From the NCBI RefSeq assembly GCF_019400985.1, contig NZ_WTFF01000025.1, positions 1 to 38,027 of the forward strand: 38,027 nucleotides of DNA, written 5' to 3'. The translations under genes and the position numbers were made by a program. Positions 27,665-37,605 of this stretch are shown in pieces (the first letter of the stretch is position 1; every line of letters begins with the position of its first letter). The DNA comes from Streptomyces bambusae (GTDB taxonomy: Bacteria; Actinomycetota; Actinomycetes; Streptomycetales; Streptomycetaceae). The notes beneath the pieces were generated by a model. The model searched no databases and was not told where the DNA came from. It saw nothing but the letters and a program-made list of their open reading frames with translations.

Positions 27665-29329
27665 ATGTCCGAGATGAACGCAGACGGCCGCAGGAGCAGG
27701 CTGAACCGGACGCCCGAGTGGCTGGCCCTCGGCAAGCACCGCGAGGAGCTGGGGCAGACGCACCTGCGGGAGCTGTTCGCGGCGGACCCGGGCCGCGGCA
27801 CCGGCTACACCCTGCAGGTCGGCGACCTGCACATCGACTACTCGAAGCACCTCGTGACCGACGAGACGCTCACGCTGCTGCGGGAGCTGGCGGCGGCGAC
27901 GGGCGTGGCGGAACTGCGGGACGCCATGTTCCGCGGCGAGAAGATCAACACGACCGAGGGGCGGGCGGTCCTGCACACCGCGCTGCGCGCCGCCCCGGAC
28001 ACGGTCGTCGAGGTGGACGGCGAGAACGTGGTCCCGGGCGTCCACGCCGTGCTCGACAAGATGGCCGGCTTCGCCGACCGGGTCCGCTCGGGGGAGTGGC
28101 TCGGCTTCACCGGCCGGCGCATCAGGAACGTGGTCAACGTCGGCATCGGCGGCTCCGACCTGGGCCCGGCGATGGCCTACGAGGCGCTGCGCTCCTTCAC
28201 CGACCGGGATCTGACGGTGCGGTTCGTCTCCAACGTGGACGGGGCCGACCTGTACGAGGCGGTGCGGGACCTGGACCCGGCCGAGACGCTCTTCGTCATC
28301 GCCTCGAAGACCTTCACCACGATCGAGACCATCACCAACGCCACCTCGGCGCGCACGTGGCTGCTGGAGGGTCTCGGCGGCGACCAAGGGGCGGTGGCAC
28401 GGCACTTCGTCGCCCTCTCCACCAACGAGGAGAAGGTCGCGGAGTTCGGCATCGACCCGGCCAACATGTTCGAGTTCTGGGACTGGGTCGGCGGCCGCTA
28501 CTCCTTCGACTCGGCGATCGGCCTCTCGCTGATGGTCGCGATCGGCCCGGACGCCTTCCGGGAGCTGCTCGCCGGCTTCCGCACGGTGGACGAGCACTTC
28601 CGCACCGCCCCGCCGGAGCAGAACGGCCCGCTGCTGCTGGGCCTGTTGGGCATCTGGTACGGCGCATTCTTCGATGCGCAGTCGCACGCCGTGCTGCCGT
28701 ACAGCCACTACCTCTCCCGCTTCACGGCGTACTTGCAGCAGCTGGACATGGAGTCCAACGGCAAGTCGGTGGACCGGGACGGCAGTCCGGTGGACTGGCA
28801 GACCGGCCCGGTGGTCTGGGGCACCCCCGGCACCAACGGCCAGCACGCCTACTACCAGCTGATCCACCAGGGCACGAAGACGATCCCCGCGGACTTCATC
28901 GGCTTCGCCCGCCCGGTACCGGTGCTGCCGACGGGGCTCGCCGCCCAGCACGACCTGCTGATGGCGAACTTCTTCGCCCAGACGCAGGCGCTGGCCTTCG
29001 GCAAGACCCCCGAGGAGGTCCGGGCGGAGGGCGTCCCGGAGGAGCTGGTGCCGCACAAGACCTTCCGCGGCAACCACCCGACCACCACCGTCCTGGCCCC
29101 GGAGCTGACCCCCTCGGTGCTGGGCCAGCTGATCGCGCTGTACGAGCACAAGGTGTTCGTCCAGGGCGCGGTGTGGAACATCGACTCCTTCGACCAGTGG
29201 GGCGTCGAGCTCGGCAAGGTGCTCGCCAAGCGGGTGGAGCCGGCCCTGACGGAGGGCGCGGCGGTCGAGGGCCTCGACGCGTCCACGAAGGCGCTGGTGG
29301 ACGTCTACCGCACGCTGCGCGGCCGCTGA
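27665..29329 (+). CDS. pgi: glucose-6-phosphate isomerase
   Basis: The 554-residue enzyme interconverts glucose 6-phosphate and fructose 6-phosphate, the branch point between glycolysis and the pentose phosphate genes on the opposite strand. Visible motifs are [19 protein letters not shown] (phosphate site), [27 protein letters not shown] with the catalytic Glu, [14 protein letters not shown] with the catalytic His, and [11 protein letters not shown] 27665 has GGAAGAAG about 8 nt upstream; an ATG three codons later is possible. TAGGTT (27619-27624) is a candidate -10. It converges with pgl across a bidirectional terminator. Confidence 0.98.
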   Translation: MSEMNADGRRSRLNRTPEWLALGKHREELGQTHLRELFAADPGRGTGYTLQVGDLHIDYSKHLVTDETLTLLRELAAATGVAELRDAMFRGEKINTTEGRAVLHTALRAAPDTVVEVDGENVVPGVHAVLDKMAGFADRVRSGEWLGFTGRRIRNVVNVGIGGSDLGPAMAYEALRSFTDRDLTVRFVSNVDGADLYEAVRDLDPAETLFVIASKTFTTIETITNATSARTWLLEGLGGDQGAVARHFVALSTNEEKVAEFGIDPANMFEFWDWVGGRYSFDSAIGLSLMVAIGPDAFRELLAGFRTVDEHFRTAPPEQNGPLLLGLLGIWYGAFFDAQSHAVLPYSHYLSRFTAYLQQLDMESNGKSVDRDGSPVDWQTGPVVWGTPGTNGQHAYYQLIHQGTKTIPADFIGFARPVPVLPTGLAAQHDLLMANFFAQTQALAFGKTPEEVRAEGVPEELVPHKTFRGNHPTTTVLAPELTPSVLGQLIALYEHKVFVQGAVWNIDSFDQWGVELGKVLAKRVEPALTEGAAVEGLDASTKALVDVYRTLRGR

Positions 29330-29372
29330 GCGGCCGCCGGGCCCTGAGCGCGCCGATGCGGTGACCTGACGC

Positions 29373-29412
29373 CGAAGCGCCCCGTTCGCGGTCTGCGGAA
29401 CGGGGCGCTTCG
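29373..29412. terminator. bidirectional terminator between pgi and pgl
   Basis: A perfect 15-bp stem, CGAAGCGCCCCGTTC (29373-29387) / GAACGGGGCGCTTCG (29398-29412), with a 10-nt loop lies between the convergent genes. Confidence 0.9.
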
Positions 29413-29437
29413 TGCTGCTCGTGCTGCTCGTGCTGCT
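29411..29437. repeat. three tandem copies of a 9-bp unit (CGTGCTGCT)
   Basis: Three perfect copies abut the pgi/pgl terminator, sharing its last two bases. They are non-coding in the accepted annotation. Confidence 0.9.
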
Positions 29438-29458
29438 CGACCGTGCGGTGCCGGGGTG

Positions 29459-30247
29459 TCAGGAGAGCGCCGGCGGGTACATCGCCGTCGGCAGCTTCGC
29501 GGCCGCGGCCCGGTCCAGCAGCCACAGCGTGCGCGTGCGCCCGTACGCGGCCGCAGCCGGCGCCTGGACCTCGCCCGCCCCGCCGAGCGCGATGGCGACC
29601 GCGCCGGCCTTGTCCTCGCCGGCCGCGAGCAGCCACACCTCGCGGGCGGCCCGGATGGTCGGCAGGGTGAGCGAGACCCGGGTGGGCGGCGGCTTGGGCG
29701 CGCCGTGCACGCCGACCACCGTGCGCTCGGTCTCGCGCACCGCCGGGTGCTCGGGGAACAGGCTCGCCACGTGCGTGTCGGGGCCGACGCCGAGCATCAG
29801 CACGTCGAAGCAGGGCACGGGGCCGTGGTCCTCGGGGGTCGCGGCCCGGGCCAGCTCCGCGGCGTACGCGGCGGCCGCGGCGTCCACGTCGGGCCCGTAC
29901 GGGCCGTCCGAGGCGGGCATGGCGTGCACCCGCGCGGGGTCGAGCGGTACGGCGTCCAGCAGGGCCGCGCGGGCCTGCGTGACGTTGCGCTCGGGGTCCT
30001 CGGCGGGCAGGTACCGCTCGTCACCCCACCACAGGTCCAGCCGGCTCCAGTCCACCGCGTCCCGCGCGGGCGCGGCGGCCAGCGCGGCGAGCAGGGCGTT
30101 GCCGTTGCGGCCGCCGGTCAGCACGACGGACGCGGTGCCGCGGGCCGCCTGGGCGTCCACGACCTTGGTGATGAGCCGGGCTGCGGCGGCTTGCGCCATC
30201 AGCTCCTTGTCCCGGTGGACGACGACCTGAGGTGTCGTCATGCCCAT
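29459..30247 (-). CDS. pgl: 6-phosphogluconolactonase
   Basis: The 262-residue enzyme (DevB/SOL family) hydrolyses 6-phosphogluconolactone made by Zwf. Visible motifs are VVLTGGRNGNALLAAL (sugar-phosphate site), the hallmark LWWGDERYLPAEDPERN, LMLGVGPDTHVASLFPEHPA and VSLTLPTIRAAREVWLLAAG. ATG 30247 is chosen with AAGAAGG about 10 nt upstream; ATG 30241 (MTTPQ) is an alternative. It is the last gene of tkt-tal-zwf-opcA-pgl, but a 299-bp gap with a large palindrome separates it from opcA, unlike the tight spacing upstream. Confidence 0.96.
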   Translation of the reverse strand: MGMTTPQVVVHRDKELMAQAAAARLITKVVDAQAARGTASVVLTGGRNGNALLAALAAAPARDAVDWSRLDLWWGDERYLPAEDPERNVTQARAALLDAVPLDPARVHAMPASDGPYGPDVDAAAAAYAAELARAATPEDHGPVPCFDVLMLGVGPDTHVASLFPEHPAVRETERTVVGVHGAPKPPPTRVSLTLPTIRAAREVWLLAAGEDKAGAVAIALGGAGEVQAPAAAAYGRTRTLWLLDRAAAAKLPTAMYPPALS

Positions 30248-30302
30248 GGCTTTGCCGCCTTCTTGCTCGTACGGAGGGTGGTACGCGGCGCGGTGCCGCT
30301 GC

Positions 30303-30494
30303 GCGGGGCCTTTCCCCTACCCGCCCCTTCCCGAAACCGGGGCTCCGCCCCGGACCCCGTTCCGTGCGCTCCGCGCCCGGTGCGCTCAAACGCCGCGCGG
30401 GCTGGAAAATCCAGCCCCGCCGGCGTTTGAGGCGCGGGGGTCCGGGGGCGGAGCCCCCGGGAACGGGAAGGGGCGGGGAGGGGAAGAGCCCCGC
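30303..30494. repeat. ~190-bp near-perfect palindromic element (copy B), MITE-like
   Basis: Centred at 30408 (GGGCTGGA-AAA-TCCAGCCC), the arms pair outward through CTCAAACGCCG/CGGCGTTTGAG, CCGGGGCTCCGCCCC with its partner, CCCGCCCCTTCCCG (30320-30333) / CGGGAAGGGGCGGG (30464-30477) and GCGGGGC (30303-30309) / GCCCCGC (30488-30494). The left arm holds an extra segment of about 25 nt (30360-30384). It shares its arms and the CTCAAACGCCG module with 14949-15159. It sits between opcA and pgl inside the operon. Confidence 0.85.
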
Positions 30495-30546
30495 AGGGCC
30501 CGGCGGAGGCGACCCGGGAGGGGGGCCGGGCTCCGCCGGGCGGGGG

Positions 30547-31557
30547 TCACTTCGCCGTGGCCTTGCGGGCCGGCTTCGGCTTCGCCGCCGGAGCCTCGGC
30601 CGCCTCGGCCGGCGCGGCAGAGGCAGACGCAGACGCCGCGAGGCGCGAAACCCCGAACTTCAACGCGGACGCATACGTGTTGTCCGGGTCCAACCGCCGC
30701 AGCTCCTCCGCCAACAGCTCCGCCGTCTCCCGCCGCTTCAGCGCCACAGCCCGATCCGGCTGCCCCGGCATCCGCAGCGTCGCCAGGCCGCCGTCCGCCC
30801 GGTCCAGGACGACCGCGCCCTCCTTGGTCTCCAGCCGGACCGAGGTCAGGCCGGGGCCGTTCGAGGGCTTGCGTTCGACGGGGACGTGGAGGCGGTCCGC
30901 CAGCCACATGGCCAGCAGCTCGCAGCTGGGGTTGTCCTCCTCGCCCTCGACCGTCGCCGAGACGATCGAGACCCGCTGCTGGTCCAGCGCCGCCGCCAGC
31001 ATGGAGCGCCAGGGCGTGATCCGGGTCCAGGACAGGTCCGTGTCGCCGGGCGCGTACGCCGCGGCCCGCCCGGACAGCGCCGCGAGCGGGTCCTCGGCCG
31101 CGTACGTGTCCGTGATCCGGCGCTGGCCCAGCGCCCCGAGCGGGTCGCCCGCCAGGTCCGCGGGGGAGAACTCCGGCCACCAGACGACCACGGGGGCGTC
31201 GGGCAGCAGGAGGGGGAGGACCACCGACTGCGCGTGGTCGACCAGTTCGCCGTGCAGTCGCAGGACAACCGTTTCCCCGGTGCCCGCGTCCGCCCCGACC
31301 CGGATCTCCGCGTCCAGCCGCGCGTCGCGCCGGCTGCGCGGCGAACGGCTGACCCGCTTGATCACGACCAGGATCCGCGAGGGGTGCTCGTGGGAGGCGT
31401 CGTAGGCCGACTTGAGCGCGTCGTACGCGTTCTCCTCGTCGGTCACGATGACCAGCGTCAGCACCATGCCGATGGCCGGCGTGCCGATGTCCCGGCGCGC
31501 CTGTACGAGCGCCGAGTTGATCTTGCTGGAGGTGGTCTCCGTGAGATCGATCTTCAT
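30547..31557 (-). CDS. opcA: OpcA, glucose-6-phosphate dehydrogenase assembly/activator protein
   Basis: The 336-residue cytosolic protein has the OpcA layout: MKIDLTETTSSKINSALVQAR at the N-terminus, VIVTDEENAYDAL, the conserved LPLLLPDAPVVVWWPEFSP, RRITDTY, and LSWTRITPWRSMLAAALDQ. OpcA associates with and activates Zwf in actinobacteria and cyanobacteria. The C-terminal 30 residues form an Ala/Pro/Lys-rich tail. Its ATG overlaps the zwf stop (ATGA), so both proteins are made from one translational unit, consistent with complex formation. Confidence 0.96.
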   Translation of the reverse strand: MKIDLTETTSSKINSALVQARRDIGTPAIGMVLTLVIVTDEENAYDALKSAYDASHEHPSRILVVIKRVSRSPRSRRDARLDAEIRVGADAGTGETVVLRLHGELVDHAQSVVLPLLLPDAPVVVWWPEFSPADLAGDPLGALGQRRITDTYAAEDPLAALSGRAAAYAPGDTDLSWTRITPWRSMLAAALDQQRVSIVSATVEGEEDNPSCELLAMWLADRLHVPVERKPSNGPGLTSVRLETKEGAVVLDRADGGLATLRMPGQPDRAVALKRRETAELLAEELRRLDPDNTYASALKFGVSRLAASASASAAPAEAAEAPAAKPKPARKATAK

Positions 31558-33083
31558 GGCCGGCGCCAGCTCCGTCCGTCTCGTGCGAGCATCTCGTCCG
31601 CCTCGACCGGCCCCCAGGTACCCGCCGCGTACTGGGCGGGCTTGCCGTGCTTGTCCCAGTACTCCTCGATCGGGTCGAGGATGTTCCAGGAGAGCTCGAC
31701 CTCCTGGTGGCGCGGGAAGAGGTTCGCGTCACCGAGCAGCACGTCGAGGATGAGGCGCTCGTAGGCCTCCGGGCTCGACTCCGTGAAGGACTCGCCGTAG
31801 GCGAAGTCCATCGTCACGTCCCGGACCTCCATCGAGGTGCCCGGGACCTTGGAGCCGAACCGCACCGTGACGCCCTCGTCCGGCTGGACCCGGATGACCA
31901 GGGCGTTCTGCCCCAGCTCCTCGGTCGCGCCCGATTCGAACGGCAGGTAGGGGGCCCGCTTGAAGACCACCGCGATCTCCGTCACCCGGCGGCCCAGGCG
32001 CTTGCCCGTGCGCAGGTAGAAGGGGACGCCCGCCCAGCGGCGGTTGTTGATCTCCAGCCGGATCGCCGCGTAGGTGTCGGTCTTCGACCTGGGGTCGATG
32101 CCGTCCTCTTCGAGGTAGCCGACGACCTTCTCGCCGCCCTGCCACGCCGAGGTGTACTGCGCGCGCACGGTGTGCTTGCCCAGGTCCTCGGGGATCTCGA
32201 CGGCGCTCAGCACCTTCAGCTTCTCCGCCACCAGCGCCTTGGGGTGGAAGGAGCCCGGCTCCTCCATCGCGGTCAGCGCGAGCAGCTGGAGCAGGTGGTT
32301 CTGGATGACGTCACGGGCGGCACCGATGCCGTCGTAGTAGCCGGCCCGGCCGCCGATGCCGATGTCCTCGGCCATGGTGATCTGCACGTGGTCGACGTAC
32401 GACCGGTTCCAGATCGGCTCGAACATCGTGTTGGCGAAGCGCAGCGCCAGGATGTTCTGGACGGTCTCCTTGCCGAGGTAGTGGTCGATACGGAAGACCT
32501 CGTCACGGGGGAAGACCTCGTGGACGACCTTGTTGAGCTCCTCGGCGCTCTTCAGGTCGTGCCCGAAGGGCTTCTCGATGACGGCGCGCCGCCACGAGCC
32601 CTCCTTCTGGGCCAGGCCGTGGTCCTTGAGCTGCTGCACGACCTTGGGGAAGAACTTCGGCGGCACGGACAGGTAGAAGGCGAAGTTGCCGCCCGTGCCC
32701 TGTGCCTTGTCGAGCTCCTCGATGGTCGCCTTCAGCGTCTCGAACGCCTGGTCGTCGCCGAAGTCGCCCTGCACGAACCGGCAGCCCTGCACCAGCTGCT
32801 GCCAGACCTCTTCCCGGAACGGCGTGCGCGCGTGCTGCTTGACGGCCTCGTACACCTCCTGGGCGAAGTCCTCGTGCTCCCACTCCCGACGGGCGAAGCC
32901 GATCAGCGAGAAGCCCGGCGGCAGCAGGCCGCGGTTCGCCAGGTCGTAGACCGCGGGCATCAGCTTCTTGCGCGACAGGTCACCCGTAACGCCGAAAATG
33001 ACCAGGCCGGACGGCCCCGCGATGCGCGGGAGCCGCCGGTCCTGTGCGTCACGAAGCGGGTTGGTCGCTCCGTTCCCAGACAA
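31554..33083 (-). CDS. zwf: glucose-6-phosphate 1-dehydrogenase
   Basis: The 509-residue enzyme catalyses the first, NADP-reducing step of the oxidative pentose phosphate pathway. Visible are the coenzyme motif VIFGVTGDLSRKKLMPAVYDLA (about 28-49), the family signature RIDHYLGKETVQN with the catalytic His, and VIEKPFGHDL. The start is inferred as the rare TTG at 33083, preceded by GGAGG 10 nt upstream and 5 bp after the tal stop; no ATG or GTG fits before the conserved region at residue 10 onwards. It overlaps opcA by 4 nt. Confidence 0.95.
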   Translation of the reverse strand: MSGNGATNPLRDAQDRRLPRIAGPSGLVIFGVTGDLSRKKLMPAVYDLANRGLLPPGFSLIGFARREWEHEDFAQEVYEAVKQHARTPFREEVWQQLVQGCRFVQGDFGDDQAFETLKATIEELDKAQGTGGNFAFYLSVPPKFFPKVVQQLKDHGLAQKEGSWRRAVIEKPFGHDLKSAEELNKVVHEVFPRDEVFRIDHYLGKETVQNILALRFANTMFEPIWNRSYVDHVQITMAEDIGIGGRAGYYDGIGAARDVIQNHLLQLLALTAMEEPGSFHPKALVAEKLKVLSAVEIPEDLGKHTVRAQYTSAWQGGEKVVGYLEEDGIDPRSKTDTYAAIRLEINNRRWAGVPFYLRTGKRLGRRVTEIAVVFKRAPYLPFESGATEELGQNALVIRVQPDEGVTVRFGSKVPGTSMEVRDVTMDFAYGESFTESSPEAYERLILDVLLGDANLFPRHQEVELSWNILDPIEEYWDKHGKPAQYAAGTWGPVEADEMLARDGRSWRRP

Positions 33084-33088
33084 GGTGT

Positions 33089-34207
33089 TCAGGCCTCCGT
33101 GGGGGCGAGGCGCTCGAGCTCCGCCTCGGTCGACTTCAGCAGGTCGTTCCAGGACGCCTCGAACTTCTCGACGCCCTCGTCCTCGAGCAGCTGGACGACA
33201 TCGTCGTACGAGATGCCGAGCCGCGCGACCGCGGCGAGCTCCTCGCGGGACCGGTCGTACGTGCCGCGGATGGTGTCGCCGGTGATCACGCCGTGGTCGG
33301 CGGTGGCCTCCAGGGTGGCCTCCGGCATGGTGTTCACCGTGCCCGGGGCGACCAGGTCGTCCACGTACAGGGTGTCCTTGTACGCCGGGTCCTTGACGCC
33401 GGTCGAGGCCCACAGCGGACGCTGCTTGTTGGCCTGCGCCTTGTCCAGGGCGGCCCAGCGCTCCGAGCCGAACACCTCTTCGTACGCCTCGTAGGCCAGC
33501 CGGGCGTTGGCGAGCGCCGCCTTGCCCTTGAGGGCCTTGGCCTCGTCGGTGCCGATGCCGTCCAGGCGCTTGTCGATCTCGGTGTCCACGCGGGACACGA
33601 AGAAGGAGGCCACCGAGTGGATCTTGGAGAGGTCCAGGCCCGCGGCCTTGGCCTTCTCCAGGCCCGCCAGGTAGGCGTCCATGACCTCGCGGTAGCGCTC
33701 CAGCGAGAAGATCAGCGTCACGTTGACGCTGATGCCCTTGCCGATGACCTCGGTGATCGCCGGCAGGCCGGCCTTGGTCGCCGGGATCTTGATCAGGGTG
33801 TTCGGGCGGTCCACCAGCCAGGCCAGCTGCTTGGCCTCGGCGATCGTCGCCGTGGTGTCGTGCGCCAGACGGGGGTCCACCTCGATGGAGACCCGGCCGT
33901 CCTGGCCGTCGCTCGCGTCGAAGACCGGGCGCAGGATGTCGGCGGCGTCGCGGACGTCCGCCGTCGTGATCATGCGGATGGCCTCGTCCACGGTGACCTT
34001 GCGGGCCGCGAGGTCGGCGAGCTGCCGGCCGTAGCCCTCACCGCCGCTGATGGCCTTCTGGAAGATCGCCGGGTTGGTGGTGACACCGACCACGTGGGAC
34101 TGGTCGATCAGCTCCGCCAGGTTGCCGGACGTGATGCGCTTGCGGGACAGGTCGTCCAGCCAGATCGCCACGCCTTCGTCGGAGAGGCGCTTGAGTGCGT
34201 CTGTCAT
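33089..34207 (-). CDS. tal: transaldolase
   Basis: The 372-residue enzyme transfers dihydroxyacetone between sugar phosphates in the non-oxidative pentose phosphate pathway. It shows [16 protein letters not shown] (about 41-56), [13 protein letters not shown], and [11 protein letters not shown] with the Schiff-base Lys, followed by [11 protein letters not shown] and [15 protein letters not shown]. This is the long actinobacterial type. ATG 34207 has AGGAGAT about 8 nt upstream. It lies 35 bp after tkt and 5 bp before zwf in the operon. Confidence 0.97.
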   Translation of the reverse strand: MTDALKRLSDEGVAIWLDDLSRKRITSGNLAELIDQSHVVGVTTNPAIFQKAISGGEGYGRQLADLAARKVTVDEAIRMITTADVRDAADILRPVFDASDGQDGRVSIEVDPRLAHDTTATIAEAKQLAWLVDRPNTLIKIPATKAGLPAITEVIGKGISVNVTLIFSLERYREVMDAYLAGLEKAKAAGLDLSKIHSVASFFVSRVDTEIDKRLDGIGTDEAKALKGKAALANARLAYEAYEEVFGSERWAALDKAQANKQRPLWASTGVKDPAYKDTLYVDDLVAPGTVNTMPEATLEATADHGVITGDTIRGTYDRSREELAAVARLGISYDDVVQLLEDEGVEKFEASWNDLLKSTEAELERLAPTEA

Positions 34208-34242
34208 GGGAATTGCATCTCCTACTTGGTTCTCGTACCGGC

Positions 34243-36348
34243 TCAGCGCGCGGCGGCTTCGGTCCCACGCGTTGCGTCGAGGGAGGACTTCGCGGCTGCG
34301 GTCACGGCCTCGGCGGTCAGGCCGAACTCGCGGAACAGCACGTTGCCGTCGGCGGAGGCGCCGAAGTGCTCCAGCGACACGATCCGGCCGGCGTCGCCGA
34401 CGTAACGCTGCCAGGTCAGCCCGATGCCCGCCTCGACCGCGACTCGCGCCTTCACGGACGGCGGCAGCACGCTGTCCTTGTATTCCTGGTCCTGCTCCTC
34501 GAACCACTCCACGGACGGCATCGAGACCACGCGGGCCGGGATGCCCTCGGCCTGCAGCGCCTCGCGCGCGGCGACGGCGAGCTGGACCTCGGAGCCGGTG
34601 CCGATGAGGACGACCTGGGCGTCGCCGCCCTCGGCCTCGAACAGCACGTAGCCGCCCTTGGCCGTGTTCTCGTTCGGCGCGTACGTCGGCACGCCCTGGC
34701 GGGTGAGCGCCAGACCGTGCGGGGCGCCCTTGCCGAAGACCTTCGTGTGGCGCCTGAGGATCTCGCGCCAGGCGAGGGCCGTCTCGTTCGCGTCGGCCGG
34801 CCGGACGATGTTCAGGCCCGGGATCGCGCGCAGCGACGCCAGGTGCTCGACCGGCTGGTGGGTCGGGCCGTCCTCGCCCAGGCCGATGGAGTCGTGCGTC
34901 CACACGTACGTCACCGGCAGGTGCATCAGGGCCGACAGGCGCACCGCGTTGCGCATGTAGTCGGAGAACACCAGGAAGGTGCCGCCGTAGATACGGGTGT
35001 GGCCGTGCAGCGCGATGCCGTTCATCTCCGCGGCCATGGCGTGCTCGCGGATGCCGTAGTGGATGGTGCGGCCGTACGGGTCGGCCTCCGGCAGCGGGTT
35101 GTCCTTCGGCAGGAACGAGGAGTTCTTGTCGATGGTGGTGTTGTTGGAGCCGGCCAGGTCGGCCGAGCCGCCCCACAGCTCCGGGATCACCGCGCCGAGC
35201 GCCTGGAGCACCTTGCCGGAGGCCGCGCGGGTGGCGACGCCCTTGCCGGGCTCGAAGACGGGGAGCTTCTCCTCCCAGCCCGCGGGCAGCTCGCCCGCCT
35301 GGATCCGGTCGAACTCGGCGGCGCGCTGCGGGTTGGCGGTGCGCCAGGCGGAGAGGTCCTTCTCCCACGCGGCGCGGGCCTCGCGGCCGCGGTCGACCGC
35401 CTTGCGGGTGTGCGCGATGACCTCGTCGGAGACCTCGAAGGTCTGCTCCGGGTCGAAGCCCAGGACGCGCTTGGTGGCGGCCACCTCGTCGTCGCCGAGC
35501 GCCGAGCCGTGCGCGGCCTCGGTGTTCTGCGCGTGCGGGGCCGGCCAGGCGATGATCGAGCGGGCGGCGATGAAGGACGGGCGCTCCGTCTCGGCCTTGG
35601 CGGCGAGCAGCGCCTCGTACAGCGCCACGGGGTCGAGGTCGCCGTTCTCCTGCTGCGCGACGCGCTGCACGTGCCAGCCGTACGCCTCGTAGCGCTTGAC
35701 GGTGTCCTCGGAGACGGCCGTCTCCGTGTCGCCCTCGATGGAGATGTGGTTGTCGTCCCAGAGGAGGACGAGGTTGCCGAGCTTCTGGTGGCCGGCCATT
35801 GCGGACGCCTCGTGGGAGATGCCCTCCTGGAGGCAGCCGTCACCCGCGACGGCGTAGACCATGTGGTCGAACGGGGAGGTGCCGGGGGCGGCCTCCGGGT
35901 CGAACAGGCCGCGCTCGTAGCGGGCGGCCATGGCCATGCCCACCGCGTTGGCGATGCCCTGGCCGAGCGGACCGGTGGTGGTCTCGACGCCGGCGGTGTG
36001 GCCGTACTCCGGGTGGCCCGGGGTCTTCGAGCCCCAGGTGCGGAACGCCTTGAGGTCGTCCAGCTCCAGGCCGAAGCCGCCGAGGTACAGCTGGGTGTAC
36101 AGGGTCAGGGACGAGTGGCCGGCGGAGAGCACGAAACGGTCGCGGCCCACCCACTCCGGGTCTGCCGGGTCGTGGCGCATCACCTTCTGGAAGAGGGTGT
36201 ACGCGGCGGGGGCCAGGCTCATGGCCGTGCCCGGGTGGCCGTTCCCGACCTTCTGCACCGCGTCAGCGGCCAGGATGCGGGCGGTGTCCACGGCCCGCTG
36301 GTCCAGTTCGGTCCAGTCGAGCTCTGTGCTGGTCGGCTTGGTGCTCAC
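34243..36348 (-). CDS. tkt: transketolase
   Basis: The 701-residue thiamine-diphosphate enzyme transfers two-carbon ketol units. Visible motifs are [18 protein letters not shown] (about 37-54), the TPP/Mg motif [14 protein letters not shown] continuing to [23 protein letters not shown], and the pyrimidine domain with [19 protein letters not shown] and [16 protein letters not shown]. The GTG start at 36348 has GGAGAGGAG about 11 nt upstream. It is the first gene of the minus-strand pentose phosphate operon, divergent from ctaB. Confidence 0.98.
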   Translation of the reverse strand: MSTKPTSTELDWTELDQRAVDTARILAADAVQKVGNGHPGTAMSLAPAAYTLFQKVMRHDPADPEWVGRDRFVLSAGHSSLTLYTQLYLGGFGLELDDLKAFRTWGSKTPGHPEYGHTAGVETTTGPLGQGIANAVGMAMAARYERGLFDPEAAPGTSPFDHMVYAVAGDGCLQEGISHEASAMAGHQKLGNLVLLWDDNHISIEGDTETAVSEDTVKRYEAYGWHVQRVAQQENGDLDPVALYEALLAAKAETERPSFIAARSIIAWPAPHAQNTEAAHGSALGDDEVAATKRVLGFDPEQTFEVSDEVIAHTRKAVDRGREARAAWEKDLSAWRTANPQRAAEFDRIQAGELPAGWEEKLPVFEPGKGVATRAASGKVLQALGAVIPELWGGSADLAGSNNTTIDKNSSFLPKDNPLPEADPYGRTIHYGIREHAMAAEMNGIALHGHTRIYGGTFLVFSDYMRNAVRLSALMHLPVTYVWTHDSIGLGEDGPTHQPVEHLASLRAIPGLNIVRPADANETALAWREILRRHTKVFGKGAPHGLALTRQGVPTYAPNENTAKGGYVLFEAEGGDAQVVLIGTGSEVQLAVAAREALQAEGIPARVVSMPSVEWFEEQDQEYKDSVLPPSVKARVAVEAGIGLTWQRYVGDAGRIVSLEHFGASADGNVLFREFGLTAEAVTAAAKSSLDATRGTEAAAR

Positions 36349-36416
36349 CGTGGGTCAGGGCTCCTCTCCACATGTCTGTTCTCCCCGGTGACGAACGGGC
36401 CACCGGCGCGATTCCG

Positions 36417-36422
36417 AGCCTA
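36417..36422 (-). promoter_or_regulatory. -10 element of the tkt operon
   Basis: The minus-strand TAGGCT (36422-36417) would give a leader of about 60 nt before the GTG at 36348. It is the same hexamer as the terC promoter. The -35 is unclear. Confidence 0.4.
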
Positions 36423-36561
36423 CCCTCGCCGGGACGCGCAGCTATTCGAGTGCGTGCAGCCTGTCACGACCTTGCCACGTCCGCTTTGCCCGCCGGACGG
36501 GCGCGCGGCACTCGGCCCAACACGTGCCGACCCCGGCGCAGGGCGGGGTGAGGACAACGTC

Positions 36562-36567
36562 TAGAGT
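36562..36567 (+). promoter_or_regulatory. -10 element of ctaB
   Basis: TAGAGT gives a predicted start near 36574 and a leader of about 66 nt before the GTG at 36640. Confidence 0.4.
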
Positions 36568-36639
36568 GGCGTGGTACGCGCAAGCTTTTGCCGGGGTTTC
36601 AGGCCCGGGAGCTTGCTGGATTCTCTGTCAGGGGTGTGC

Positions 36640-37581
36640 GTGACGGCCGTCGAATCCCGTCCAGCGGGGGTACTCGGGACGACCCGCGGTCACCGGCCGT
36701 TCGGGGCCCGGGTCATGGCTTTCGTGGCTTTGACCAAGCCGCGGATCATCGAACTTCTGCTGATCACCACAGTCCCGGTGATGTTCCTCGCCGAGCAGGG
36801 CGTCCCGTCGCTGTGGCTGGTTCTCGCCACATGCACCGGCGGCTACCTGTCGGCCGGCGGCGCCAACGCGCTGAACATGTACATCGACCGCGACATCGAC
36901 GCGCTGATGGACCGCACCGCGCAGCGGCCGCTGGTGACCGGGATGGTCAGCCCGCGCGAGTGCATGGCCTTCGGCATCACCCTGGGCATCGTCTCCACGG
37001 TGTGGTTCGGACTGCTCGTCAACTGGCTGTCGGCCGCCCTCGCCCTCGGCGCGCTCCTCTTCTACGTCGTCGTCTACACGATGCTGCTGAAGCGGCGCAC
37101 CACCCAGAACATCGTCTGGGGCGGCATCGCCGGCTGCATGCCCGTGCTCATCGGCTGGTCCTCGGTCAAGAACGAGGTCTCCTGGGCCGCCGTCATCCTC
37201 TTCCTCGTCATCTTCTTCTGGACGCCGCCGCACTACTGGCCGCTGTCGATGAAGGTGAAGGAGGACTACGCGCGCGTCGGCGTGCCGATGCTCCCGGTGG
37301 TGGCCGGCAACAAGGCCGTGGCCCGGCAGATCGTCCTCTACAGCTGGGTGATGGTCGGGGTCTCGCTGCTGCTCCAGCCGCTCGGTTTCACCGGCTGGTT
37401 CTACACGGTGGTCGCGCTGACGGCCGGCGGCTGGTGGCTGTGGGAGGCGCACGCGCTCCAGGCGCGCGCGAAGGCGGGCGTGACGGGCGCGAAGCTCAAG
37501 GAGATGCGCCTGTTCCACTGGTCGATCACGTACGTGTCGCTGCTGTTCGTGGCGGTGGCCGTGGATCCCTTCCTCCGCTGA
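36640..37581 (+). CDS. ctaB: protoheme IX farnesyltransferase (heme o synthase)
   Basis: The 313-residue membrane enzyme adds a farnesyl group to heme b for the aa3 cytochrome oxidase. It has about nine hydrophobic helices, the UbiA-family prenyl-diphosphate motif [20 protein letters not shown] (near 72-91), [14 protein letters not shown] at the N-terminus, [20 protein letters not shown], and the second Asp region around [21 protein letters not shown] 36640 is chosen because AGGGG precedes it at 36630-36634 and streptomycete homologues begin about here; the frame from GTG 36571 starts only 3 nt after the -10. Confidence 0.95.
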   Translation: MTAVESRPAGVLGTTRGHRPFGARVMAFVALTKPRIIELLLITTVPVMFLAEQGVPSLWLVLATCTGGYLSAGGANALNMYIDRDIDALMDRTAQRPLVTGMVSPRECMAFGITLGIVSTVWFGLLVNWLSAALALGALLFYVVVYTMLLKRRTTQNIVWGGIAGCMPVLIGWSSVKNEVSWAAVILFLVIFFWTPPHYWPLSMKVKEDYARVGVPMLPVVAGNKAVARQIVLYSWVMVGVSLLLQPLGFTGWFYTVVALTAGGWWLWEAHALQARAKAGVTGAKLKEMRLFHWSITYVSLLFVAVAVDPFLR

Positions 37582-37592
37582 TTACTCGCCGG

Positions 37593-37598
37593 TAGCAT
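37593..37598 (+). promoter_or_regulatory. -10-like hexamer before the last gene
   Basis: TAGCAT lies 7 nt before ATG 37606, with no SD; a leaderless transcript is likely. Confidence 0.4.
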
Positions 37599-37605
37599 CT
37601 GCTGT

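Noticed and set aside
36571..36639. Longer start for ctaB at GTG 36571
   Set aside because: It lies only 3 nt after the -10-like TAGAGT, too close for a leaderless start, and has no SD; GTG 36640 has AGGGG upstream.
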